Source of the DNA: Bacillota bacterium
GTDB taxonomy: Bacteria > Bacillota > Clostridia > Acetivibrionales > DTU013
Direction of reading: 5' to 3'
Length of the DNA: 64,000 nucleotides
Assembly (NCBI GenBank): GCA_023426125.1
Contig: JAFABI010000032.1
Coordinates: 171,712-235,711, forward strand
Both the position numbers and the translations under genes were made by a program. Numbering within the stretch: position 1 is the stretch's first letter; the number at the start of each line of letters is the position of its first letter. Below the pieces are notes generated by a model, which did not search any database, was not told where the DNA came from, and saw only the letters and a list, made by a program, of their open reading frames with translations. Below, piece by piece: positions 1 to 8,100 of this stretch.

Positions 1-649
1 GCCATGAATGACAGACGAATATCTGTTTTTCGCCTTTTTCCTTAAAACCAAAGAAATGATACGCCTTACGGTAGGATTCAATTCTGGCAGTCCTGTCAAA
101 CGGCCTGCCGGAGGACGGGATATGGATATTGTAGACCTTATCCCCCTTGTTGAGCACCACCCCGTTCTTTTCGTAGGCTTCATCTTCGTACGAAGCCTCT
201 TCGTACTGAAAGCGGCCAAGGGCAAACCGTTTCAATTTAAAAAAGCCGTCATACCAGCCCGGTACAAACGTCCCCCAGATTTCCATCACATCATGGCACT
301 CCAGAAGCTTGCAGCGGAAATCGTCCATCGTGTCCCAGAAGATCTGTTCATCGATATCTTCCCTCTTATAATTTTCCAGCAGGATATCGGTGCAATTGAT
401 TAAAAAAATGAAATTCAAGGTATATTCGGATACGCCCAGCTCCCCGCTTAAAAGGCCAACGGCGGCCAGTGCGTCATTAAGGCTGGTCGTGCCGCCCATA
501 TAGCCCGTTTTGGATGCGGAAAACACGCTTAATGCCTTTTCCTCCGAGAAAATTTTCTTTTCCGCCTGCAGGAGAACGTCTTTTGCTTCCGGAGGAATTC
601 CTATTCTGTCTATAAAGCTTTCAATATAACATAAGAAATCGGTTATCAT
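1..649 (-). CDS. Acyltransferase-domain protein, GNAT-like (DUF5596 type), partial
   Basis: An open frame runs leftward off the window edge; about 216 residues are visible. The start ATG at 649 follows a GAGG ribosome site. The translation begins MITDFLCYIESFIDRIG and contains MEIWGTFVPGWYDGFF, FALGRFQYEE and YNIHIPSSG. This pattern is typical of the clostridial family annotated as acyltransferase domain-containing protein, which joins an N-terminal helical domain to a GNAT-like C-terminal domain. The C-terminal half lies outside the window. The substrate is unknown for the family. It is the last leftward gene here, after the DUF3786 gene, but a 171-base gap makes co-transcription uncertain. 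Confidence 0.75.
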   Translation of the reverse strand, partial: MITDFLCYIESFIDRIGIPPEAKDVLLQAEKKIFSEEKALSVFSASKTGYMGGTTSLNDALAAVGLLSGELGVSEYTLNFIFLINCTDILLENYKREDIDEQIFWDTMDDFRCKLLECHDVMEIWGTFVPGWYDGFFKLKRFALGRFQYEEASYEDEAYEKNGVVLNKGDKVYNIHIPSSGRPFDRTARIESYRKAYHFFGFKEKGEKQIFVCHSW

Positions 650-820
650 ATTTTGTCCTCAATTCTATCAATAACTTCAGGCTTGCTAAGCGACCGCCGG
701 GAAAAATTACTTCCTACGGTCATCCAATGTGGATAGCAGGTATATCTTACCACATCGGATATAGGTCTGCAATAGGTACGTTTGTGTCAACGATGTAACT
801 GTTCCTGTCGAATGAAAACA

Positions 821-1450
821 TCACAAAAGGGAAGGTGTAGCCGCTAGTTGCTTTAACTTCTCCGAAAGGTACATACCAAGTCCGATAAGACTTTCAATAT
901 GCAGCAGCCGGGCGACGGAAGGGTCGTAAAGAATGGCGGCATTCGCCCGGACTTCCTCGTCTCCTTCCCAGATAACTACACACAGTGGAATTTCAGGGAA
1001 TGCGTGAAAAACTACAGACACTTTGCCCAACAATGCCGGCTGGCCGCCCAAAACCGCTCCGCAGCGCAATAACCGCTCAGGCTGCCGTCCAAAGGTTTCA
1101 ATCAGAACTTCAATCGCACTTTTATGAAAGGCGGGGTAAAAAAGCGCTCCGCCATTAGGTATTTCTTTCAGTGATACCCATTTATAGCCGGGTTTTCCAG
1201 GTACCACGGAGAAGGACAGGTAATTAAGGATGATGATGGATGCCATTATTTCAGGCGCCTGCCCGTCGGATTTCCTCCGGATGCTTTCACTATCATAGTC
1301 CAGAACAAATTCCGAATTAAAAAATGGCACAGTGAATTGGCGAGTACTGCTGCAATACGATGCTGAAAGCCTCGATGCAATCTCTTCGGGCACCTTCTTT
1401 TTTAAATCCTCCCAGCCTTTATTATATGCTATGCGGTAATTCGTTTCCAT
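821..1450 (-). CDS. DUF3786 domain-containing protein
   Basis: A protein of 209 residues. The middle part, with VPFFNSEFVLDY, GKPGYKWVSLKEIP and later ALLGKVSVVFHAFPEIP, has the look of the DUF3786 family of anaerobic bacteria, whose function is not established. I prefer the ATG at 1450 (METNYRIAYNKGW) over the ATG at 1456, because the GGAGG ribosome site lies 7 bases before 1450 but only 1 base before 1456. No signal peptide or membrane segment is seen. It is divergent from the XRE regulator at 1649, so the two share a roughly 200-base upstream region. Confidence 0.7.
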   Translation of the reverse strand: METNYRIAYNKGWEDLKKKVPEEIASRLSASYCSSTRQFTVPFFNSEFVLDYDSESIRRKSDGQAPEIMASIIILNYLSFSVVPGKPGYKWVSLKEIPNGGALFYPAFHKSAIEVLIETFGRQPERLLRCGAVLGGQPALLGKVSVVFHAFPEIPLCVVIWEGDEEVRANAAILYDPSVARLLHIESLIGLGMYLSEKLKQLAATPSLL

Positions 1451-1648
1451 CCACATGCCTCCGTAGCAAGCGCCCGTTTAAACCCTTTTTATCTTCTCCG
1501 CCTGCGAGGCATAGGCCTATCCGGTAGTTGTATTATACTTCTAAAACACCTCCTTGATCAATAATTTTTACTCAAGAGGGAATGATTTTGTGTTACAATG
1601 AAATATGAAAAAACGAAATCAGCAGCTCAGGACGTTTGGAGGCTTGAT

Positions 1649-2320
1649 ATGAGCAGGATGGGCTTGGAAATAAGCAAACTCAGGAAAGAAGTAGGAATGA
1701 CCCAAAAACAGCTGGCAAAGCTCATTGGGGTCACAGAATCATTTATCGTGGAGGTGGAAGCCGGCAGAAGGGTGCTCAATGCCGACTTGAGCGCAAAGAT
1801 ATCCAAAGCGTTGCGGCATGAGGTAGGCACCCTTGAAATTTATGAAAGCGACGAGAAAATCTATAGGCCGGAGCCTGACAAAAAGGTGGAAAAGGTAATA
1901 GAGAAACCGGTCCAGGCCATATGGAACGATGCGCTTGCCGGTGTGCTGATGGCGGTCCCGGTCTATGCAAATTACAAGCTGGACAAAGCCGGAGAAGCAA
2001 GACAGCTTCCCATTATTTCCAATAAGGTCGAGGGTTTTCCCAAAGACAAGGTTTTCTATCTGACCATTGAAGACAATGAAATGGCAGGCTTTAGAATATG
2101 CCGCGACGACCTGGCTTTGGTTCTGGACACCAGGGAAATTGAAAAAGACGCTATTTATCTCATCGAGTATGACGGCAAAAGGGCAGTAAGGCAGATAAGG
2201 AAGCTTGATAACGACAAGCTGCTCCTTGTCAGCAACAGGACAGGTCTCAAGACCGAAACCGTCTTCAAGAAGGATATCAAAACCATGGGCCGCTTGATAC
2301 GCCTGGAGATAGCTTTGTGA
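1649..2320 (+). CDS. XRE-family regulator with non-catalytic S24/LexA-like C-terminal domain
   Basis: About 223 residues. The N terminus is an XRE helix-turn-helix (LRKEVGMTQKQLAKLIG, then FIVEVEAGRRVLNADLSAKI), a linker of about 50 residues follows, and the C terminus resembles the S24 peptidase fold of phage-type repressors. The catalytic positions look lost: where LexA has GDSM this protein has DNEM, and the usual lysine region reads VRQIRKL. This suggests a fold kept for dimerization or ligand sensing, not self-cleavage. The start is placed at 1649 because GGAGG lies 6 bases upstream; the in-frame ATG at 1598 has no nearby ribosome site. It is divergent from the DUF3786 gene and is followed at once by the TnpB element. 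Confidence 0.75.
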   Translation: MSRMGLEISKLRKEVGMTQKQLAKLIGVTESFIVEVEAGRRVLNADLSAKISKALRHEVGTLEIYESDEKIYRPEPDKKVEKVIEKPVQAIWNDALAGVLMAVPVYANYKLDKAGEARQLPIISNKVEGFPKDKVFYLTIEDNEMAGFRICRDDLALVLDTREIEKDAIYLIEYDGKRAVRQIRKLDNDKLLLVSNRTGLKTETVFKKDIKTMGRLIRLEIAL

Positions 2321-2328
2321 CATCCTCT

Positions 2329-2360
2329 CCTCAATGAATTGAGGAGCTTCCTTGTGGAAG
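2329..2360 (-). repeat. Right-end hairpins of the IS605-type element, possible omega-RNA 3' part
   Basis: A perfect hairpin with arms CCTCAAT (2329-2335) and ATTGAGG (2338-2344) around a 2-base loop, followed by a second small stem, CTTCC (2347-2351) with GGAAG (2356-2360). Subterminal hairpins of this kind mark the right end of IS200/IS605 elements. In TnpB systems the guide (omega) RNA runs from the end of tnpB through this end, so roughly 2330-2560 on the minus strand would be its template. RNA activity is inference. Confidence 0.55.
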
Positions 2361-2511
2361 TTAGGTGGTTACTATCTCTGGTGGAGAAGATTAAATCTCC
2401 CGTTGTTCCGTTTCCGACCCACCTTCATCAATGAAACCACAGGTAGTGCCACACTACCCTCCTATGCGGGATTATACCCCATAGGTACCTGGTCTGTAGG
2501 TCATTTCCTGC

Positions 2512-3377
2512 CTACGCCGCCAGGACTGTGCTTACTGCTATGTTTTTACCGGCATTTAAATCTGCATGGCTTTTATGTCCGCAGTTTTTGCACATGAATT
2601 TTTCCCTGTTCCTGTTTTCTCTGATGATGTGTCCGCATATAAAGCATATTTGGCTTGTATATTTTGCTTCTACTAAAACTACCGGTATTCCATACTTTTG
2701 GGCTTTTTCTCTTACACATTTCTGCAACTGATAAAACGCCCATGAATGTATGGTCCTGTCTGCATACTTTATCGTTTTACACTCTTGCCTTATATCCCTT
2801 AGCTTCTCCATCTTGATTACAGGATCTTCGAACTCATTTGCAAATTGGACAATTTCCTTTGCCAGCTTACGGTTAATATCTTTTATGCATCTTCCTTCTT
2901 TTTTACCTGCGGATTTTACGGCTCGCAGAGCCTTCCTTTTTCCCAAGGCTTTCCGCAGGGAACGAAAGTGACGCCTTATATATCCTACTTTTTTCCCTGA
3001 AAAAAACTTCCTCCTGCCTGATACCGGTTCACTTACTACTGCTATATGCCTCAGGCCAAGGTCAACTCCTATGGATGTCTTTGCTTCATATTCCGCATTT
3101 CTCAACTCGCAGGATAATTCAAAGGGTATTGCCAGATACCATTCCCTGCCTTTTCTGAATAATTGGATTGACCCTCGGAACGGACGGTTTTCATCTTCCC
3201 CCTGTTTTTTTCAAAATAATGAAAATATTTAATTGCGTCATAGGATTCCTCTACAGGAAGATAGAGCTTGCCAAGACTCGAGGTAAATCCTATGTACCAT
3301 TTTCCATTCTTTCTTTTCCTATCCCAGTTTTGGTTGTTTAGACTGACAGGCTGCTGTATTTCAAAAATCAGGTGAAA
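2512..3377 (-). pseudogene. tnpB: TnpB-like RNA-guided nuclease, frameshifted and N-terminally truncated
   Basis: The clean C-terminal 197 residues (2512-3105) carry the RuvC-like core: SIGVDLGLRHIAV with the first acidic residue, IKMEKLRDIR with the second, a four-cysteine zinc ribbon (CFICGH ... CKNCGH) and HADLNAGKNIAV with the last aspartate. The frame continues upstream without a start (RGSIQLFRKGREWYLAIPF), but the expected preceding part (NWDRKRKNGKWYIGFTSS, KYFHYFEKN) is in another frame. The shift falls near the C5 and T7 runs at 3198-3211. The first roughly 80-100 residues of a normal TnpB are missing. An assembly error could explain the shift but not the missing N terminus. Confidence 0.7.
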
Positions 3378-3557
3378 TTAAATGCTCAAATGTCTTCCGC
3401 TCGTTGAAACCACATTTTTTTCTGTTCTTTGGAGGAAGCCAGGGGTGCGGGGGCAGAACCACCGTAAAAAGCTACCGATTACCTCCAACGTAACAGAGCC
3501 GATTTTGCCGTAGAATGGAGCAATCCATTAGACAAATTGGAGTTCGACCGTTTCGTA

Positions 3558-3830
3558 TTAGTACTTATATGTGCAGTTATCTGATTCAAGAATCTCTTTA
3601 AGACAATTCAAAATATAAGAGTCCTTTTCTTTAAGTTGTTGTAAAAGAGCGGCCGCCTTCATCCGTCTTGGATGAGATTTTATTTGTTCAAAATGCTTTT
3701 TTGCTTCCATCGGATATGCTTTCTTATCACTAAGTGCTGCCCAATAAGTCCAGCCTACATTGTGCATTTCAAAGCCTTTTCCTTTTATCATCCCCATTTT
3801 TTCATGCATTACTGGAATGGATAATTTCAT
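3558..3830 (-). CDS. Hypothetical protein, possibly the C-terminal half of a split gene
   Basis: A 90-residue frame that I do not recognise, starting MKLSIPVMHEKMGM and containing charged helical sequence (EAKKHFEQIK, AAALLQQLKEKD). It overlaps the next upstream frame by 29 bases, and its ATG has no ribosome site. It may therefore be the continuation of the 3802-4155 frame after a frameshift. A TGA stop lies just upstream of its ATG in the same frame. It lies in a region full of decayed mobile-element genes. Confidence 0.35.
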   Translation of the reverse strand: MKLSIPVMHEKMGMIKGKGFEMHNVGWTYWAALSDKKAYPMEAKKHFEQIKSHPRRMKAAALLQQLKEKDSYILNCLKEILESDNCTYKY

Positions 3831-4155
3831 TGGTCAAGTCAGATGAAAGGGATAGAACAATTCTATAATTGCATTTGCCAAAATTCAAAGCGAATTTTAT
3901 CCATTCTTCATCATAAGCGGCGTAATACTCTGTTTTGTCAAAAGAACGGCTTATATTTTCTTTATAAATATAGCCAAACGCCAATCCCGATGCCGTAAGA
4001 GTCCAATCATACATCTGCGATAGGTGTTTGCCTGCGTTTTTTGTATTTGAAGTACGCTTTTTTCGCGCCAAGAGAAGGGAAGAAAGACAAGAATAAAAAG
4101 GGGAAAACATCGCTCCCGATACAGGTGGCATCACATTTTCAATTATTTTTCCCAT
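3802..4155 (-). CDS. Hypothetical protein, possibly the N-terminal half of a split gene
   Basis: A 117-residue frame starting MGKIIENVMPPVSGAMF and containing YAAYDEEWIKFALNFG. I do not recognise a family. The frame ends just inside the start of the 3558-3830 frame, which suggests one broken gene of about 200 residues. The ATG at 4155 is preceded by a GAGGAGCATGAG stretch, which supports translation. No membrane segment is obvious. Confidence 0.4.
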   Translation of the reverse strand: MGKIIENVMPPVSGAMFSPFYSCLSSLLLARKKRTSNTKNAGKHLSQMYDWTLTASGLAFGYIYKENISRSFDKTEYYAAYDEEWIKFALNFGKCNYRIVLSLSSDLTNEIIHSSNA

Positions 4156-4252
4156 AACTCATGCTCCTCATTATAAGAATAATCACGGTACAAAATGTCC
4201 GCCAAATTCCTGTTTATCAACATCCCCATTCTACCATATAACTCCAGCCTTG

Positions 4253-4589
4253 TCATGGAATATCCAGATGCTTGGATTTCCCCAAAACCCGTATCATCAC
4301 CCGAAACTCTTCCGGCATCAGTTTGGTGTAGTCAATACCCAACTGGCGGCACATCACGACGACTTGCTTTTCCTGTGGACTTCCCGTGAAGCTGGCGGCT
4401 TCCTCTATCGCCCAGCAGATAATCAGCAGACACGGCATAGAATTTCGCCAGCGTCACAATGCTGGTATGGCTGATATCCTTGTAGTCCTCTCCAGCGTCT
4501 TGTAGACCGTATCCCAGCCGATATTCTGGAACAGATGCGCCGGGAACAGCGGAACAACTCGAAAGCAAGGTGAGGTGAAGAGTTAGCAA
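4253..4589 (-). pseudogene. XRE-family regulator of an integrative element, internal deletion and frameshift
   Basis: Two pieces of one clostridial conjugative-element regulator lie next to each other in different frames. The upstream piece has DYKDISHTSIVTLAKFY and VSADYLLG, the second half of an XRE helix-turn-helix domain. The downstream piece has GSPQEKQVVVMCRQLGIDY and EEFRVMIRVLGKSKHLDIP, which is the usual C terminus of such regulators. The roughly 100-150 residues that normally separate them are absent. The gene is therefore a scar left by deletion. Confidence 0.6.
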
Positions 4590-4625
4590 ACGATTTGATC
4601 CAATAACCGCCGCCAGACGGCGGCA

Positions 4626-4970
4626 ATGTACCTTAAAAACTTCATAGGGAGGACAACGGATGGAGCAAAGCCAGAGCAGACGCAGACAAAGGAAAAGCGA
4701 GACTCATTCTATGATAAACACTCCGATGAAATCTCATCATATGAATCCGCTTTAAAATATCTCGAAAGCCACCTTAATGGCTACGATAAAATCCCCAAAA
4801 CGAAATGGCGAACCGAGCGCGACAAACTGCTTGCCGCACGGTATGACCACGTTGATGTATATTATGATCTAAGAGAGGATATCCGCAATTTAGAGGTTTT
4901 AAGGCGTGGAGCAGAAAATATTATTCATGAACAGCCCAATGTCGGACGGGCAATGGATATGGAGATATAA
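4626..4970 (+). pseudogene. C-terminal fragment of a plasmid/ICE mobilization relaxase
   Basis: A frame of 114 residues containing SFYDKHSDEISSYESALKY, HLNGYDKIPKTKW, RYDHVDVYYDLREDIRNLE and LRRGAENIIHEQP. This resembles the C-terminal tail of relaxases (MobA/Rlx type) of Lachnospiraceae and clostridial mobile elements. The N-terminal nuclease domain with its tyrosine and histidine triad is absent, so the piece cannot nick DNA. It points the opposite way from the regulator scar next to it. Confidence 0.55.
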
Positions 4971-5116
4971 TGTCCACTAGGGGAAGGGTTTCACTCTGCC
5001 CCTTTGAAATATCCGCCTTAGAGAGAAAACGCATGGATGGTATCCAGATAGTATTTTCAATAAACTCATAGATAAAATTTCAGTCTGTTTCCTTCCCGAG
5101 TTTCCGTCTACATGTC

Positions 5117-5151
5117 GAATTGGGGCCCCTTGTAAAAGGGAGCCCCAATTC
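5117..5151 (-). terminator. Strong hairpin after the S-layer gene
   Basis: Arms GAATTGGGGC (5117-5126) and GCCCCAATTC (5142-5151), with an inner CCCTT/AAGGG pairing. It lies 16 bases past the stop codon of the 1711-residue protein. The minus-strand side lacks a T-run, so it may act as an mRNA 3' stabilizer as much as a terminator. The 4971-5166 gap holds nothing else I can support. Confidence 0.55.
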
Positions 5152-5166
5152 TTGTTTGTTTATATC

Positions 5167-8100
5167 TTATTTTACGATATTCTCGCTAAAGCGCATGAGG
5201 ATGGTGGCCACCTGCGCGCGGGTCGCGGTGCCGTTCGGGGACAATGCAGTGTCCGTCGTGCCGTTTATGAGGCCCTCGGCATTTGCCCACTTCATGGCGT
5301 CTGTTGCCCAAGAGCTGAGTGCGGAAGCATCCGTGTACTTCGTCAGCTCGGTGGTCTTGTCCACGTCATAGCCCTTGAACTGAGCATAGCGGTACAGGAT
5401 TGTCGCCATCTGCTCGCGGGTGATGGGTGCGTCCGTGCCGAAAACGTTGTCTCCGTAGCCCTCGACGATCTTGTTTGTATTGGCCCAGATGACCGCGTCG
5501 GTATACCACTGGCCGGACTCCACATCTGTGAAGGTGTTAGTGCCGGTTACAGCGGGCTTGCCGTCCAGGCGGTAGAGCACCGTCACCAGCATGGCGCGGG
5601 TCATGTCCGCATTCGGGCTGAAGGCCGCGTCAGACGTTCCATTGAACAGCTCCTTCTGCACCGCATATTTCACCGCGCCATAGAACCAGTCAGCGGTCTT
5701 TACATCGGTGAACGGGTTTGTCCATGCGTCATATCCCACCACATATTTGGACAGATGCGTCGTGTTGAAGGTGGCAAGCTTCGTTTTCGCATCGTACTTG
5801 CAGGCAACGCGCTCTAGCTTGCCCGTACTGTTTAAGTACCAGACTGTTACTCCCTCAGCCTTTTCACCGGACTTAAGCGTATATGGTAGGGAGACGGTGA
5901 TGCTCTTGCCGCCAAAGCTGCTGATGGCCTTGCCGCCGCTGAGGACGGAGATATCGTAGAGCTGATTCTCTCCAACTTCCTTTTGCTGCTCGGCGGTCAG
6001 GGCCTTCGGCTCCACCGCTTCAATACTCACTGTCACATCTGCACCGGAGGCCTGCGATGCGATGGACGCGAGGACATCGTTCGGAAGGGTCACGCTGCCG
6101 ACGGGCGTTAGCACCGTCAAATCTGCGTCCGTTTCGGATGCCACGGAGGACAGCGATGCTTTTGGGATGTCCACGCTGACTTTTTTCGCCGTGCCCGTGA
6201 TCTCTGGCGCGATGATGATAGCCACGCTGCTGGTTTTCTTCGCGTCGGCTATCGCGCCGCTCATATCCGCTGCCGTAACTGCCGCGGATGCCGCACCGTT
6301 CTGCGCCGTTACCTTGGGCGTGAGGGTGACAGCCTCGTCCGATTTTTTTTCGCCGGTTTTCGGTGCGTTGTCTTCCGAGGGTGTGATGTCCGGTGCATCC
6401 AGCCACTTGTTCCAATAATTGAGCTCCGGGGTACTCTCCTGGGGATATCCAGGTCCCCCCATGTTATCCCAATCCTCCACTTCCCAGGCGTAATCGTCTA
6501 CGTAATGGAAGATGATGATATCGCCATCGGTCAATTCCTGTTCGGCAACACCAAGAAGAACGTGTACCCCATTGAGCGTATACATCCATCCGGAGCGGGA
6601 ACCGTTTGTAAATTCACTGAGCGCATATCCGCCATGGGCATCGGGCGCATAAACCGTCGTGATGTAGTTGCCGCTTTTGTTGCCCCATTTGAGCCCCTCC
6701 TGCGTCAGTGCTTTTTCGAAAACGTCTAGAACCACGGAGTCCTTTGCCACGGTGTAGTTGCCGGTGGGAATCCATGTTACATACTCCGCGCCCTTGTAAT
6801 CGCCATTTTTCAAATCCAGGTCATCCGTATCGCTGGTGAATTCCGCCCTGGTGGAGCCAATCAGCCGGAAGGACACCGTGACCTTATCGTTGCCGGTCTG
6901 TGGCTGACGGACAGTGACCTCAACGGTTGTCCGCACCGCACCGCAGATTAGGGTGACGCTCTGTCCTCCCTTGGCGTTTGGATCATAGCCTTTGAAGGTC
7001 ACCGTAGACAGGTCGACAGCCTGCGTGCTGCCGTCACTCATGACTCCAATAATCACCATACCGTTCAGAGTGAAGTCCTCTCCCAAATAGTAGGTGGTCT
7101 TGTAGTTGCCGGAGACGGTAATGGACAGCAGTACCGGCTTACCGCTGATAACGGTCCGTCCCGCCTCCACTATCCAGTTGCCAAAAGAGTTTTCTCCGCT
7201 GTTCAGCGCGGCGGCAGTCGTGCCGTTAGATAATTCCTCTGGTGCAGCCGCCTTTGTCAGCTTACCCGCATCTGCACCCAGAGGGTCATCGGTTCGGTTG
7301 TGGTTGGGTTTGTAGAAGCTCTCCATCGCAGTGTTCACATACCGGATATTGCTGTCGCTCTTATCCACCGTACCGCAGCTGGTATCTATGATTTTTACCC
7401 CCCCGATACCCTTTTGTGTACCGCAGGTGTCTATAAAGTAGTTGTTGGTGATAATCGTGTACCGGTTAAGGGAGTTCATATATCCGACAATACCGCCGAC
7501 ATAGGTGCCGGTAGTAGCTGTCACGGCACCTGTAAATAAATTGTTCTGGATATATCCATTGCCGTTGTCCCAGCACTGCTCTACGCCGGGCTCCGCGCCA
7601 AAGATGCCGCCGACATAGTTTCTTCCCGTGACGTGGCCGGAGACCGCGCAGTTTTGGATGGTGACACAGGGGGTGTTCGGGGCGCTTTCCAACCCGAAGC
7701 CAGTACCGGCATAGCCCCCGCCCACGATGCCCCCGACATTATTACCGCTTGCTTCGATGGTGCCGTCAAAGACGCAGTTTTTGATTTCAAAAGGCCCCAT
7801 TGTCTGGCCCTTGTCACCCACGATGCCACCCACGTAGTTAATGCCGTAAACCGTGGCGCTACTGACGCAGTTTTCTATGTAGCCATTGAATTCCCCGGCG
7901 AATGCACCGATGCTGCTTTGGCTTTTATCATAACCTATGACAACACCTTCCTCGATGGTGCAGTTGCGAATGGTTACAATATTCTGGCCAGAGGCATATC
8001 CCCCGATAAAGCCGGAATACAGTGTTTTCGTCCCCGATTTCAGGGTCACGTTCTCAATGTTAATGGTGGGGTACATATAGCTGTAATTTACGGCGTAATT

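Larger units (their letters stand above)
2321..3415 (-). mobile_element. IS200/IS605-type element remnant (TnpB only)
   Basis: A TnpB-type gene without a TnpA transposase, with a hairpin-bearing right end (2329-2360) directly against the stop codon of the XRE gene at 2320. The left boundary near 3415 is an estimate: recognizable TnpB sequence stops at about 3377 and no clear left-end hairpin is seen. The coding region is frameshifted and lacks its N terminus, so the element looks immobile. Confidence 0.65.

Noticed and set aside
2352..2971. Plus-strand frames of 67-81 residues over the TnpB element
   Set aside because: They are opposite the TnpB coding sequence or in its right end and look like chance frames.
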